Shown: piece by piece, positions 1 to 5,984 of the stretch
Numbering within the stretch: the stretch's first letter is position 1
How the letters are laid out: every line of letters begins with the position of its first letter
Assembly: GCA_946479905.1 (NCBI GenBank)
Contig: CAMLIA010000178.1
Location: 1-8,866, forward strand
Direction of reading: 5' to 3'
Origin: an uncultured Frankiales bacterium
GTDB lineage: Bacteria > Actinomycetota > Actinomycetes > Mycobacteriales > SCTD01
DNA: 8,866 bases
Notes under the pieces: model-generated
The model's database searches: none
Told to the model about the DNA's origin: nothing
The model's input: the letters and a program-made list of their open reading frames with translations, nothing else
Made by a program: the position numbers and the translations under genes

Positions 1-444
1 AAGCGTCGTACCGTCCTGCGCGAGTACCTCGAGGCGATGCGGCAGCTCTGGACGTCGGACGAGGCCGAGTACGACGGGGAGTTCGTGTCGTTCGGGAAGT
101 CCTGGGCGTACCCGAAGCCGGTCCAGCCGCACCTGCCGGTGCTGGTCGGGGCGGGCGGGACCGAGAAGACCTTCGACTGGATCGTCGCGAACGCCGACGG
201 GTGGATCAACACGCCCCGCGAGCTCGACGTCACCGACCAGGTGCTGCTGCTGCGCAAGAAGTGGGCCGACGCCGGGCGCAGCGGCGAGCCGCAGATCGTC
301 TTCCTCGGCGGCAAGCCCGACCCGGACAACATCAAGAAGCTCGAGGACATCGGTGTCACCGAGTGCGCCTTCGGCATGCCCGACAAGGACACCCCTGAGG
401 TCGTCGCCTACCTCGAGCGGCTGGCGGGCAAGCTACCCCGCTAG
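1..444 (+). CDS. LLM-class (luciferase-like) F420-dependent oxidoreductase, 3' part
   Basis: The reading frame is open from the first base and ends at TAG 442-444, so 147 C-terminal residues are visible and the N-terminus lies outside the window. The segment [18 protein letters not shown], then [17 protein letters not shown] and [24 protein letters not shown], matches the second half of the TIM-barrel flavin/F420 monooxygenase-like family, in particular the actinobacterial branch usually annotated as LLM-class F420-dependent oxidoreductase. Such enzymes move hydride between a deazaflavin or flavin cofactor and an organic substrate in the cytoplasm. The cofactor-contacting residues near the barrel N-terminus are not visible, so F420 rather than FMN is inferred from resemblance, and the substrate is unknown. 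The stop end overlaps the stop end of the convergent dgt gene by 12 bases. Family assignment is fairly sure; the specific reaction is not. Confidence 0.85.
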   Translation, partial: KRRTVLREYLEAMRQLWTSDEAEYDGEFVSFGKSWAYPKPVQPHLPVLVGAGGTEKTFDWIVANADGWINTPRELDVTDQVLLLRKKWADAGRSGEPQIVFLGGKPDPDNIKKLEDIGVTECAFGMPDKDTPEVVAYLERLAGKLPR

Positions 445-1629
445 CCGGGTGTGGAGGCGCAGGGCGGCGGCGTCGGTGAGGGCGGCGACCTGGTCGACCG
501 CCACCCGCAGCCGGGCCCGGTCGTCGGCAGCGGCGTCCCACTGCTCCTGGTAGAACGGCTCGAGCGCGACCTGGTCGACGACCCGCGGCAGCAGCTCGGC
601 GATCACCTCGCGCTCCCGGGCCTGCAGCGCGGACGCCTCCGGGCGCTGCATGACGTAGAGGTTCGTCAGCGCCTTGAGCACCGCGACCTCGGCACGGTCG
701 ACGAACGGCACCACCAGGTCGCCGGCGTAGCCGCACAGGTCGGTGTCGCCGAACTCCGCCCGGGTGGCCTTCTCGGCGGCCGAGCAGAACCGCCCGATGA
801 GGGTGCTGGTCATCCGCTTGACCGCCACCTGGGCCGCGGCCGTCCCGTCGTAGGAGCGGGGCCACCACGGCTGGTCGATCAGGGCACGGGCGATCTCCTC
901 GAGCTCCCACACCCCGGCGTCGGAGTAGTGCTCGGCGGCGACGGCTGCGACCTCCCGGTAGGCACCGGCGACGACGGCGGGCAGGTCGACGAGCCCGCTG
1001 ACGATGCCGTCCTCCACGTCGTGCACCGAGTAGGCCACGTCGTCGGACCAGTCCATGACCTGCGACTCCAGCGGCCGCGCCTCGTCGGTACGCCCTGAGC
1101 GGACCCACGCGAAGACCGGCAGGTCGTCGTCGTACACGCCGTACTTGCGGCGGCCCTCGCTGCGGGTCCAGGGGTACTTGGTGGCGGCGTCGAGGCTGGC
1201 TCGGGTGAGGTTGAGCCCGGCGCCCTCGACCTTGACCTCCAGCCGGGTCAGCAGCCGGAACGACTGCGCGTTGCCCTCGAACCCGCCGCACGCCGCCGCG
1301 GCCTCGTCCAGCGCCAGCTCGCCGTTGTGGCCGAAGGGCGGGTGCCCGAGGTCGTGGGCGAGGCAGGCGGCGTCGACCAGGTCCGGGTCGCAGCCCAGGG
1401 CGGCCCCGAGCTCGCGCCCGACCTGGCTGCACTCCAGCGAGTGCGTCAGCCGGGTCCGCGGGACGGCGGCTTGCACGCCGACCGGCTCGACGACCTGCGT
1501 CTTGCCCGCGAGCCGGCGCAGTGCCCCCGAGTGCAGGACCCGCGCGCGGTCGCGCTGGAAGGCCGTGCGCCCGGCACGGCGGTCGGGCTCCTCGACCCGG
1601 CGCTCGCGCGCGGCCTCGTCGTACGCCAT
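433..1629 (-). CDS. dgt: Deoxyguanosinetriphosphate triphosphohydrolase-like protein (dGTPase family, HD domain)
   Basis: The product has 398 residues from ATG 1629. The family hydrolyses dNTPs, classically dGTP, to deoxynucleoside and triphosphate, adjusting the dNTP pool. The HD-phosphohydrolase metal site is visible in order: TRLTHSLE (H63), [14 protein letters not shown] (H92-D93) and [16 protein letters not shown] (D196/D197). The N-terminal [15 protein letters not shown]...[11 protein letters not shown] block (about residues 20-47) is typical of the actinobacterial dGTPase-like group. A TTG 12 bases upstream (1641) would add MDGP. I prefer ATG because homologues begin close to the MAYD segment, but neither start has a strong Shine-Dalgarno sequence. 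A weak TAGTTG box lies just upstream of the ATG, so a leaderless message is possible. The gene is divergent from the lipoprotein gene, and its 3' end overlaps the oxidoreductase gene. No dnaG follows it, although dnaG is a common downstream neighbour of dgt in actinobacteria. Confidence 0.93.
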   Translation of the reverse strand: MAYDEAARERRVEEPDRRAGRTAFQRDRARVLHSGALRRLAGKTQVVEPVGVQAAVPRTRLTHSLECSQVGRELGAALGCDPDLVDAACLAHDLGHPPFGHNGELALDEAAAACGGFEGNAQSFRLLTRLEVKVEGAGLNLTRASLDAATKYPWTRSEGRRKYGVYDDDLPVFAWVRSGRTDEARPLESQVMDWSDDVAYSVHDVEDGIVSGLVDLPAVVAGAYREVAAVAAEHYSDAGVWELEEIARALIDQPWWPRSYDGTAAAQVAVKRMTSTLIGRFCSAAEKATRAEFGDTDLCGYAGDLVVPFVDRAEVAVLKALTNLYVMQRPEASALQAREREVIAELLPRVVDQVALEPFYQEQWDAAADDRARLRVAVDQVAALTDAAALRLHTRLAG

Positions 1630-1675
1630 CGGGCCATCCAACTACCTGCTCCGGCGGGGCCGGGAGCCGAGCCGA

Positions 1676-1681
1676 TAGGTT
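1676..1681 (+). promoter_or_regulatory. Candidate -10 box for the lipoprotein gene (leaderless start)
   Basis: TAGGTT fits the actinobacterial TAnnnT -10 pattern and is followed by only eight bases before ATG 1690. With the usual 6-8 base distance from -10 to start point, transcription would begin at or within a base or two of the ATG, giving a leaderless mRNA. No Shine-Dalgarno sequence is seen before the ATG, which agrees with this. No clear -35 is visible. The same string CGATAGGTTGC recurs before the GNAT gene (4552-4562). Confidence 0.5.
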
Positions 1682-1689
1682 GCCCCGTT

Positions 1690-2400
1690 ATGACCACTGT
1701 GACGAGGACCGGAACCGCCCTGCTGACCGTCCTGCTGGCCGCGGCCTGCAGCGGCGGCTCGAGCCCGGCGAAGGAGGTCGCGCCCACCAAGGCCACGGGC
1801 ACCGCAGCGGCCAACGCGATCAACCTGAAGAAGTCCGACCTGCCCAGCGGGTGGACGAGCACCGCGGCAGACAACTCCGACAACAGCAAGGACGAGACCG
1901 ACAAGAAGCTCGCCGCCTGCCTCGGGCTGCAGGCCACCGACATCAACGACGTGGTCGACCTCAACTCCGACGACTTCTCCAAGGGCGCGCCGCCGTCGGG
2001 CGTGCAGGTGAGCTCGGAGGTGGAGGTGGTGGCGTCGCTGGCGCAGGCGAAGCGGCTGCAGAAGGGCTACAGCGGCGACAAGGCCGAGTCCTGCATCAGC
2101 ACGCTGTTCGCCGACGAGGCGAAGGCCGAGGCGGGCAGCACCCCCGGCGTCACGTTCGGCACGCCGACCGTGACGAAGAAGTCCGGGCCGTCCGGCACCG
2201 ACGGCAGCTTCGGCTTCACGGTCCAGGTCCCGGTCAAGGCGCAGGGCGCCTCGATCAACGTGACCTCGACGATCGTCGGCTTCTTCGTCAAGCACACCGA
2301 GGTCACCCTGCAGAGCACGTCCTTCGGCGCCGGCGCCGACTTCGACGCCGACGCGGTCATGAAGGCGCTGGTGGACCGGGCGAAGGCCTCCGCCGTCTGA
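1690..2400 (+). CDS. Putative secreted lipoprotein of unknown function
   Basis: The product has 236 residues from ATG 1690. A short signal peptide MTTVTRTGTALLTVLLAAAC ends in a lipobox with the lipidated cysteine at C20, followed by a Ser/Gly/Ala/Thr-rich spacer (SGGSSPAKEVAPTKATG). This predicts signal peptidase II processing and anchoring on the outer face of the membrane. The mature part has two further cysteines, C77 (KLAACLGL) and C135 (AESCIST), which may form a disulfide. The region around residues 155-210 (VTFGTPTV, GSFGFTVQVPV, STIVGFFVKHTEVTLQST) alternates like beta strands and resembles a single small extracytoplasmic domain, vaguely like sensor or PknH-type extracellular domains; that comparison is only an impression. 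The residues before C20 are less hydrophobic at the -3 position (Ala) than the ideal lipobox. The GT4 gene starts 20 bases downstream. I do not recognise a characterised homologue. Confidence 0.85.
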   Translation: MTTVTRTGTALLTVLLAAACSGGSSPAKEVAPTKATGTAAANAINLKKSDLPSGWTSTAADNSDNSKDETDKKLAACLGLQATDINDVVDLNSDDFSKGAPPSGVQVSSEVEVVASLAQAKRLQKGYSGDKAESCISTLFADEAKAEAGSTPGVTFGTPTVTKKSGPSGTDGSFGFTVQVPVKAQGASINVTSTIVGFFVKHTEVTLQSTSFGAGADFDADAVMKALVDRAKASAV

Positions 2401-2408
2401 GCGACTGG

Positions 2409-2414
2409 CAGGCT
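2409..2414 (+). promoter_or_regulatory. Weak -10-like box just before the glycosyltransferase GTG
   Basis: CAGGCT followed by GCCCGC and then GTG 2421 copies the spacing seen at the lipoprotein gene (TAGGTT, GCCCCGTT, ATG). Since no good Shine-Dalgarno sequence precedes the GTG, this could be a weak promoter giving a leaderless message. The first base departs from TAnnnT, and simple read-through from the lipoprotein gene is equally likely. Confidence 0.25.
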
Positions 2415-2420
2415 GCCCGC

Positions 2421-3443
2421 GTGAGGGTCCTGCACGTCAACGACTACCCGCCGGGCGAGGGCCACGGCGGCGCGGAGCTGTACCTCGCCCGGCTGCTCGC
2501 CGCCCAGCGCACCGCCGGCCACGAGGTGGACGTGCTCAGCGGGGACGGCAGCCACCACGGAGCGCGGACCGTGCTCGACCTCTGGGACCCGTGGGCGGCA
2601 CGCCGGCTGCGCCAGCGGGTCGCGGTCTTCCGGCCCGATGTGGTGCACGTGCACAACGTGCTGCGCGAGCTCTCGCCGTCGGTGCTGGCGCCGACCGGGG
2701 TCCCCACGGTGCTCACCGTGCACGACCTGCGGTCGTTCGGAGGGTCGGAGCACCACCTGCCCGACCCTCGTGCGCTGGCCGGTCGCGCCCTCGACCCGCT
2801 GGTACGACGGCAGTGCCGTCGCGCGGACGCCGTCGTCGGGGTCTCCGAGGTGGTCGCGGGCACGCTGCGGCAGGCCGGCGTCGCGGGTGCGCAGGCGATC
2901 CCGGTGCCGGCGCCGGCACCGGTCGGCCCCCTGCTCCCGGTCGAGGACTGCCACGACGTGCTCTTCGCCGGGCGGCTGTCGGAGGACAAGGGCATCCGGG
3001 TGCTGCTCGCGGCCTTCGCGCAGGTCACCGGCGGCCGGCTGGTCGTCGCGGGCGACGGCCCGCTGGCGGTCCCCGGGGCGCGGCGGATGACGTCGGCAGA
3101 GGTGTCCGCGGCGATGGGCCGGGCGCGCGTGGTCGTGGTCCCGTCGCTGCCCGGGCTGCGGCGCGAGGGCTCGTCGCTGACCGCGGCCGAGGCGGCCCGG
3201 CACGGCCGGCCGCTGGTCACGAGCGACGACCCCGCGGTGGCCGAGGTGGCCCGGACCGTCGGTGGCGACGTGGTGCCCGCCGGCGACGTCGCGGCCCTCG
3301 CCGCAAGGATCCAGCACTGGCTCGACGCCCCGGACGAGGCGGCCCGAGCCGGGCAGGCGGCCGCCCGCGCTGCCGTCGTCTTCGACCCGGCGGCGGTGGC
3401 TGCCGGCTACGACGAGGTGTACGACCGGGTGGGTCAGCGCTGA
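2421..3443 (+). CDS. GT4-family glycosyltransferase (GT-B fold)
   Basis: The product has 340 residues from GTG 2421, which places MRVLHVNDYPP, the usual first beta strand, at the N-terminus. Seen features: the glycine loop GHGGAELYLARLL (residues 15-26), FRPDVVHVHN (70-79), TVLTVHDLR (97-104), VVGVSEVVAGTLRQAG (138-153), the linker PVPAPAPVGP (161-170), the start of the second Rossmann domain DVLFAGRLSEDKGIRVLLAAF (179-199, with R185 and K190 expected to contact the donor phosphates), and the EX7E motif as E249 and E257 in REGSSLTAAEAARHGRPLV. The family retains anomeric configuration and transfers a sugar from a nucleotide-sugar donor in the cytoplasm, often to lipid carriers, cell-surface glycans or small molecules. 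Donor and acceptor cannot be read from the sequence. At 340 residues it is slightly compact for GT4. The gene lies 20 bases after the lipoprotein gene, and its stop overlaps the convergent rsgA stop by 10 bases. Confidence 0.92.
   Translation: MRVLHVNDYPPGEGHGGAELYLARLLAAQRTAGHEVDVLSGDGSHHGARTVLDLWDPWAARRLRQRVAVFRPDVVHVHNVLRELSPSVLAPTGVPTVLTVHDLRSFGGSEHHLPDPRALAGRALDPLVRRQCRRADAVVGVSEVVAGTLRQAGVAGAQAIPVPAPAPVGPLLPVEDCHDVLFAGRLSEDKGIRVLLAAFAQVTGGRLVVAGDGPLAVPGARRMTSAEVSAAMGRARVVVVPSLPGLRREGSSLTAAEAARHGRPLVTSDDPAVAEVARTVGGDVVPAGDVAALAARIQHWLDAPDEAARAGQAAARAAVVFDPAAVAAGYDEVYDRVGQR
2901..2922. repeat. Perfect 22-base palindrome inside the glycosyltransferase gene
   Basis: The arm CCGGTGCCGGC (2901-2911) is followed directly by its exact reverse complement (2912-2922). 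It lies in frame and encodes PVPAPAP (residues 161-167), the hinge between the two Rossmann domains. The simplest explanation is alternating Pro/Ala/Val codons with G/C third positions. A hairpin in the mRNA is possible. Confidence 0.7.
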
Positions 3444-4399
3444 CGCGCCCGGTGCGCCTTGGTGATCTGCTTCCACTTCCGCGCCTCCTCGGCGCGCAGC
3501 CGCGCGTCGGTGCGACGCGCCTGGAAGGCGAGCTCGCGCTGCAGCTTGCGCCAGCTGTCGACCCGGTCCTGGCCGAGGTCGCCGCTGACCACGCTCGCCA
3601 GCACCGCGCAGCCGGGCTCGGTCTGGTGGGCGCAGTCCGCGAACCGACAGGCGGTCGCCAGCTCCTCGACGTCGGAGAAGGCCAGCGACAGGCCGTCGTC
3701 GGCCGCGTGCAGCGCCACGCCGCGCAGCCCTGGGGTGTCGATGATGACGCCGCCGCCCGGGAGCACGAGCAGCTCGCGGTGCGTCGTCGTGTGCCGGCCC
3801 TTGCCGTCGACGTGGCGCGTCTCCCCGATGGCCATCACGTCGCCGCCCATCAGGGCGTTCACGACCGTGGACTTCCCGGCCCCCGAGGCCCCGAGCAGCA
3901 CCAGCGTCGACGTCGCGTAGGGGGCGAGGGCAGCGACGTCGCCGTGCGCCGCGGAGACCGTCACGACCTCGCAGCCGGGCGCGTGCGGCTGGACCTGCCG
4001 GACCGCCGCGTCCGGGTCGGGGCACAGGTCGGCCTTGGTGAGCACGACCACAGGCGTCGCCCCGGACTCCCAGGACAGCGTGAGCAGCCGCTCCAGCCGG
4101 CGCAGCGGGAGCGGGCCGGAGAGCCCGAGGCAGAGCAGCACCACGTCGACGTTGGCGGCGAGCGGCTGGGGCCGCGACCGACCGCGGACGTCGCCCCGGA
4201 CGAGCAGGGAGGTGCGCGGCAGGCACGCGGCGACGACGTCGCCGTCGAGCGCGAGCCAGTCACCGACGGTCAGGTCGTCGGAGGTCGACGGCACCCTGGC
4301 CGGGCCGTCGGGGGTGAGCACGTCGTACGCGGAGCGGTCGACGCGGGTGAGCAGAGCGGGGGTCTGGCCGGCCGGGACGGCCGGGAAGTCGAGCAGCAA
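3434..4399 (-). CDS. rsgA: Ribosome small subunit-dependent GTPase A
   Basis: The product has 321 residues and is a circularly permuted GTPase that acts in late maturation of the 30S subunit. Domain order: an OB-fold-like N-terminal part (about 15-75), then G4 TKAD (121-124), G5 VSA (148-150), P-loop GASGAGKST (170-178), a switch region GKGRHTTTHREL (199-210), G3 DTPG (221-224), and the zinc site CRFADCAHQTEPGC with C251, C256, H258 and C264. A basic C-terminal tail follows. G4 lying before the P-loop is the diagnostic permutation. The start must be TTG 4399: a stop lies five codons upstream (4412-4414), the next alternatives would cut into the OB fold, and GAGAGG sits 8 bases before the TTG. 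The N-terminus is somewhat short for the family. The promoter region is discussed at 4504-4534. Confidence 0.95.
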   Translation of the reverse strand: MLLDFPAVPAGQTPALLTRVDRSAYDVLTPDGPARVPSTSDDLTVGDWLALDGDVVAACLPRTSLLVRGDVRGRSRPQPLAANVDVVLLCLGLSGPLPLRRLERLLTLSWESGATPVVVLTKADLCPDPDAAVRQVQPHAPGCEVVTVSAAHGDVAALAPYATSTLVLLGASGAGKSTVVNALMGGDVMAIGETRHVDGKGRHTTTHRELLVLPGGGVIIDTPGLRGVALHAADDGLSLAFSDVEELATACRFADCAHQTEPGCAVLASVVSGDLGQDRVDSWRKLQRELAFQARRTDARLRAEEARKWKQITKAHRARQR

Positions 4400-4407
4400 G
4401 GCAGCAG

Positions 4408-4413
4408 CCTCTC
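4408..4413 (-). promoter_or_regulatory. Ribosome binding site of rsgA
   Basis: On the minus strand GAGAGG is followed by 8 bases and then TTG 4399. It supports the unusual TTG start, which is the only start codon keeping the whole OB-fold region in frame. Confidence 0.65.
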
Positions 4414-4431
4414 AGGAGAAGGGCGACCGCG

Positions 4432-4479
4432 TCAGGCAGCCGCCCCGGGAAGGTGGGCACACAGGACAGCTCCCGTCAT
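4432..4479 (-). CDS. Possible short upstream ORF (leader peptide) of rsgA
   Basis: On the minus strand ATG 4479 opens a 15-codon frame, MTGAVLCAHLPGAAA, ending at TGA 4432-4434, which is 32 bases before the rsgA start. A strong GAGAGGGGG sequence (4489-4497) lies 9 bases before the ATG, better than the site of rsgA itself, and the predicted rsgA transcript would include it. It does not resemble the known actinobacterial cysteine or amino-acid attenuator peptides I can recall. Short frames like this arise by chance, so the call rests on the binding site and position only. Confidence 0.25.
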   Translation of the reverse strand: MTGAVLCAHLPGAAA

Positions 4480-4488
4480 GGCCGCACA

Positions 4489-4497
4489 CCCCCTCTC
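4489..4497 (-). promoter_or_regulatory. Purine-rich ribosome-binding-like sequence of the upstream ORF
   Basis: GAGAGGGGG on the minus strand lies 9 bases before ATG 4479. It coincides with the expected transcription start from the 4504-4534 promoter, so it would be at or very near the 5' end of the mRNA. Confidence 0.3.
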
Positions 4498-4503
4498 GCT
4501 CAC

Positions 4504-4534
4504 TGGATAGGCTGAACCTTAGAGCGAAGGTCAA
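4504..4534 (-). promoter_or_regulatory. Candidate rsgA promoter, TTGACC-N19-TATCCA, with internal dyad
   Basis: On the minus strand a good -35, TTGACC (4529-4534), is separated by 19 bases from TATCCA (4504-4509). The spacer carries an inverted repeat ACCTT-N6-AAGGT whose outer arm overlaps the -35. A spacing of 19-20 bases with a dyad between the boxes is the known layout of promoters activated by MerR-family regulators, where the protein untwists the over-long spacer. No MerR gene is in the window, and the -10 is poor, so this is a candidate only. Transcription would start near 4497, about 100 bases before rsgA. Confidence 0.4.
4516..4531. repeat. Inverted repeat ACCTT-N6-AAGGT (possible operator)
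   Basis: Five-base perfect arms (4516-4520 and 4527-4531) flank AGAGCG. One step further out, TGA and TCA also pair if a single base is bulged. It sits between the divergent rsgA and GNAT genes, so a protein bound here could affect both. Confidence 0.4.
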
Positions 4535-4546
4535 CCGGATATCCGG
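4535..4546. promoter_or_regulatory. Perfect 12-base palindrome in the GNAT promoter (possible operator)
   Basis: CCGGATATCCGG is self-complementary over 12 bases and ends 8 bases before the -10 box TAGGTT of the GNAT gene, where the -35/spacer region of that promoter should be. A repressor bound here would block RNA polymerase. It also abuts the -35 of the divergent rsgA promoter. No cognate regulator gene is visible. Confidence 0.35.
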
Positions 4547-4554
4547 CCGCGCGA

Positions 4555-4560
4555 TAGGTT
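4555..4560 (+). promoter_or_regulatory. Candidate -10 box of the GNAT gene
   Basis: TAGGTT matches TAnnnT and sits in the same context (CGATAGGTTGC) as the lipoprotein promoter. Start of transcription would be near 4567, giving a leader of about 30 bases that contains a ribosome binding site. A second TAnnnT box, TAGGCT, lies at 4508-4513. Confidence 0.45.
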
Positions 4561-4583
4561 GCGGCTCCACTACCCGGCTGGGC

Positions 4584-4593
4584 AAGGACGGAG
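4584..4593 (+). promoter_or_regulatory. Ribosome binding site of the GNAT gene
   Basis: AAGGACGGAG lies a few bases before ATG 4597 and fixes this ATG as the start. Confidence 0.6.
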
Positions 4594-4596
4594 CGC

Positions 4597-5355
4597 ATGA
4601 CCCACTGCCCCTCGCTGGACCAGGAGCTGTGGCCCCTGGCGCTCGAGCAGCTGCGGCTCGACGTCCGGTCGAGGCAGCAGGCGTTCGGTGGGCGGCTCCT
4701 CACGCTGCCCGGGGCGCTGGGGGTGGCGGACGCGTCCGTCCGCATCCCGTGCTGGGTGCACGACCCGGCGGCGGACCTGGGCGAGGTCATCGCGGCCTGC
4801 CGCACGAGCAGGACGCCCATGCCGATCCACATCCTGGCCGACCACCCCGACCAGCAGCTGGTCCTCGACGCCGGCTGGGTCCTCGCCGAGCACCTCACCG
4901 AGATGCTGCTGCTCGAACCGCCTCCCCCGCGGGACGCCCCGCCCGGGGTGGCCATCGAGCCGGTGCGCGTCCCCGGCGGCCTCGAGGAGTTCTACGCCGC
5001 GATGGCGCGCGGGTTCGAGGCGCACCCGCACGAGCCCGAGCAGTGGCTGCCACGGGCGGCGATCGCCACCGACGGGGTGCAGCTGCTGGTCGCCCGCGAC
5101 GACGCCGGCGCGGTCGTCGGCACCGCCGGCCTGCGCCCGCGCGGTGACGGTGCGAACCTCTACGCGATCTCGGTGCCGCCCCAGCACCGCCGCCAGGGCA
5201 TCGGCACGGCCCTCACCGCGGCCGCGGCCCAGGCTGCGTTCGCGCAGGGCGCCGCGCTGGTGCACCTGCACGCGTCGCCGGCGGGGTACCCGATCTACGA
5301 GCGGGCCGGCTTCCGGGTGGTCGGGAGCTGGGCGCTGTACGACCCGCCCGACTGA
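4597..5355 (+). CDS. GNAT-family N-acetyltransferase
   Basis: The product has 252 residues. The C-terminal half (about 118-252) is a GNAT domain: a strand pair VQLLVARDDAGAVVGTAGLR (161-180), then motif A LYAISVPPQHRRQGIGTALTAAAAQAA (188-214), in which QHRRQGIG (196-203) is the acetyl-CoA pyrophosphate-binding R/Q-x-x-G-x-G/A loop, and the terminal YPIYERAGFRVVG (231-243) with the usual tyrosine near the sulfur of CoA. Residues 1-110 show no second motif A but look like a divergent N-terminal GNAT-like half (for example VRIPCWVHDP, TPMPIHILADHPDQQLVLDAGW), so this may be a tandem-fold protein. The acceptor amine is unknown. The gene has its own promoter, diverges from rsgA, and ends one base before the stop of the convergent DUF218 gene. 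Confidence 0.9.
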   Translation: MTHCPSLDQELWPLALEQLRLDVRSRQQAFGGRLLTLPGALGVADASVRIPCWVHDPAADLGEVIAACRTSRTPMPIHILADHPDQQLVLDAGWVLAEHLTEMLLLEPPPPRDAPPGVAIEPVRVPGGLEEFYAAMARGFEAHPHEPEQWLPRAAIATDGVQLLVARDDAGAVVGTAGLRPRGDGANLYAISVPPQHRRQGIGTALTAAAAQAAFAQGAALVHLHASPAGYPIYERAGFRVVGSWALYDPPD

Positions 5356-5356
5356 G

Positions 5357-5984
5357 TCACACCGCGCGGGGCCCGGCCTCGCTGCTGCGGTGGAAGATCC
5401 GGTAGTAGAGGTACGCCGCGGTCTCGCGGGCGACGTAGTGCAGCTCGGTGGACCGCGACGCGTTCGCCGGCCCCGTGCGGGTCGGCGACGTGGCCGCCCG
5501 CAGCCCGAGGTCCGTCGCCATCCGGCGCGACCGCAGCGAGTGCCAGGGGTCGGTGACGAGGACGGCGCTCCTCCAGTGCTGCTGGTCGTAGACGACGGCC
5601 AGCGCCTTCAGCGACTGCAGGGTGTCCCCGCCGACGCCGACCGCGACGACGGCGGTGATGCCCTTCGTCCCGAGGTACCGCTTGCCCGCCTGCGCCTCGG
5701 TGAAGCGGTCGCCGGTGCGACCGCCGCCGACCGTGACGATCCGTGGCGCGACGCCGTCGTTGTACAGCGCGGCCGCGTGGTCCAGCCGCGCGCGGAAGAA
5801 CGGCGCTCGGCCGGCCGTCGAACTGCGAGGCCCCGAGCACCACGATGGCGTCGGAGCGCGGCCGGTCGTCCTGGCGCGCCACCCACCACACCCGGGCGGC
5901 GGTGGCGGCGACCACGAGGACGGGCAGCAGGACGAGGACCGCCAGGACCCTCCGGACGGTCTTCGAGAACAGCAGGAGGAACAC
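5357..5984 (-). pseudogene. YdcF/SanA-like (DUF218) membrane protein gene with a one-base frameshift
   Basis: GTG 5984 directly abuts the ppdK stop and begins MFLLLFSKTV, with a membrane segment at about residues 11-30 and then DAIVVLGASQFDGRPSAV, the first DUF218 motif. At 5796-5801 the frame is lost. One base later the protein continues FRARLDHAAALYNDGVAPRI, GGGRTGDRFTEAQAGKRYL, VGVGGDTLQSLKAL and VLVTDPWHSLRSRRMATDLG to TGA 5357-5359. Removing one T (near 5799-5800) turns the out-of-place codons GTT CTT into GTC TTC and gives an intact 208-residue protein. DUF218 proteins are membrane-anchored and linked to envelope properties; their reaction is poorly known. Both halves keep family motifs and coding character, so the lesion is recent or a sequencing error. 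Uninterrupted frame reading from 5984 gives a spurious Arg-rich tail. No strong ribosome binding site is seen; translation probably couples to ppdK. Confidence 0.88.

Noticed and set aside
1639..1641. TTG start for dgt
   Set aside because: Adds only four residues ahead of the conserved N-terminal region and has no well-spaced ribosome binding site; it cannot be fully excluded.
1327..1689. Upstream in-frame extension of the lipoprotein
   Set aside because: It is antisense to dgt and would bury the signal peptide, which begins correctly at ATG 1690.
1521..2420. Upstream in-frame extension of the glycosyltransferase
   Set aside because: It would pass out of frame through the whole lipoprotein gene as low-complexity Arg-rich sequence; the first Rossmann strand begins at GTG 2421.
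2067..4226. A 719-codon open frame on the minus strand across lipoprotein, glycosyltransferase and rsgA
   Set aside because: It runs antisense or out of frame through three genes with clear family motifs, and its translation is Arg/Ala/Pro-rich with no recognisable domain.
4400..4596. Riboswitch or intrinsic attenuator in the rsgA leader
   Set aside because: Only very short hairpins (for example TCTC-CT-GAGA) are seen, with no T-run and no recognisable riboswitch core.
5295..5800. The Arg-rich tail obtained by reading the DUF218 gene straight through from 5984
   Set aside because: It loses all family motifs after residue 62, while the neighbouring frame carries them to a stop at 5357.
5790..5810. 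Programmed +1 frameshifting in the DUF218 gene
   Set aside because: There is no stop codon or known slippery context at the shift site and no family precedent I know of; a one-base insertion or sequencing error is simpler.
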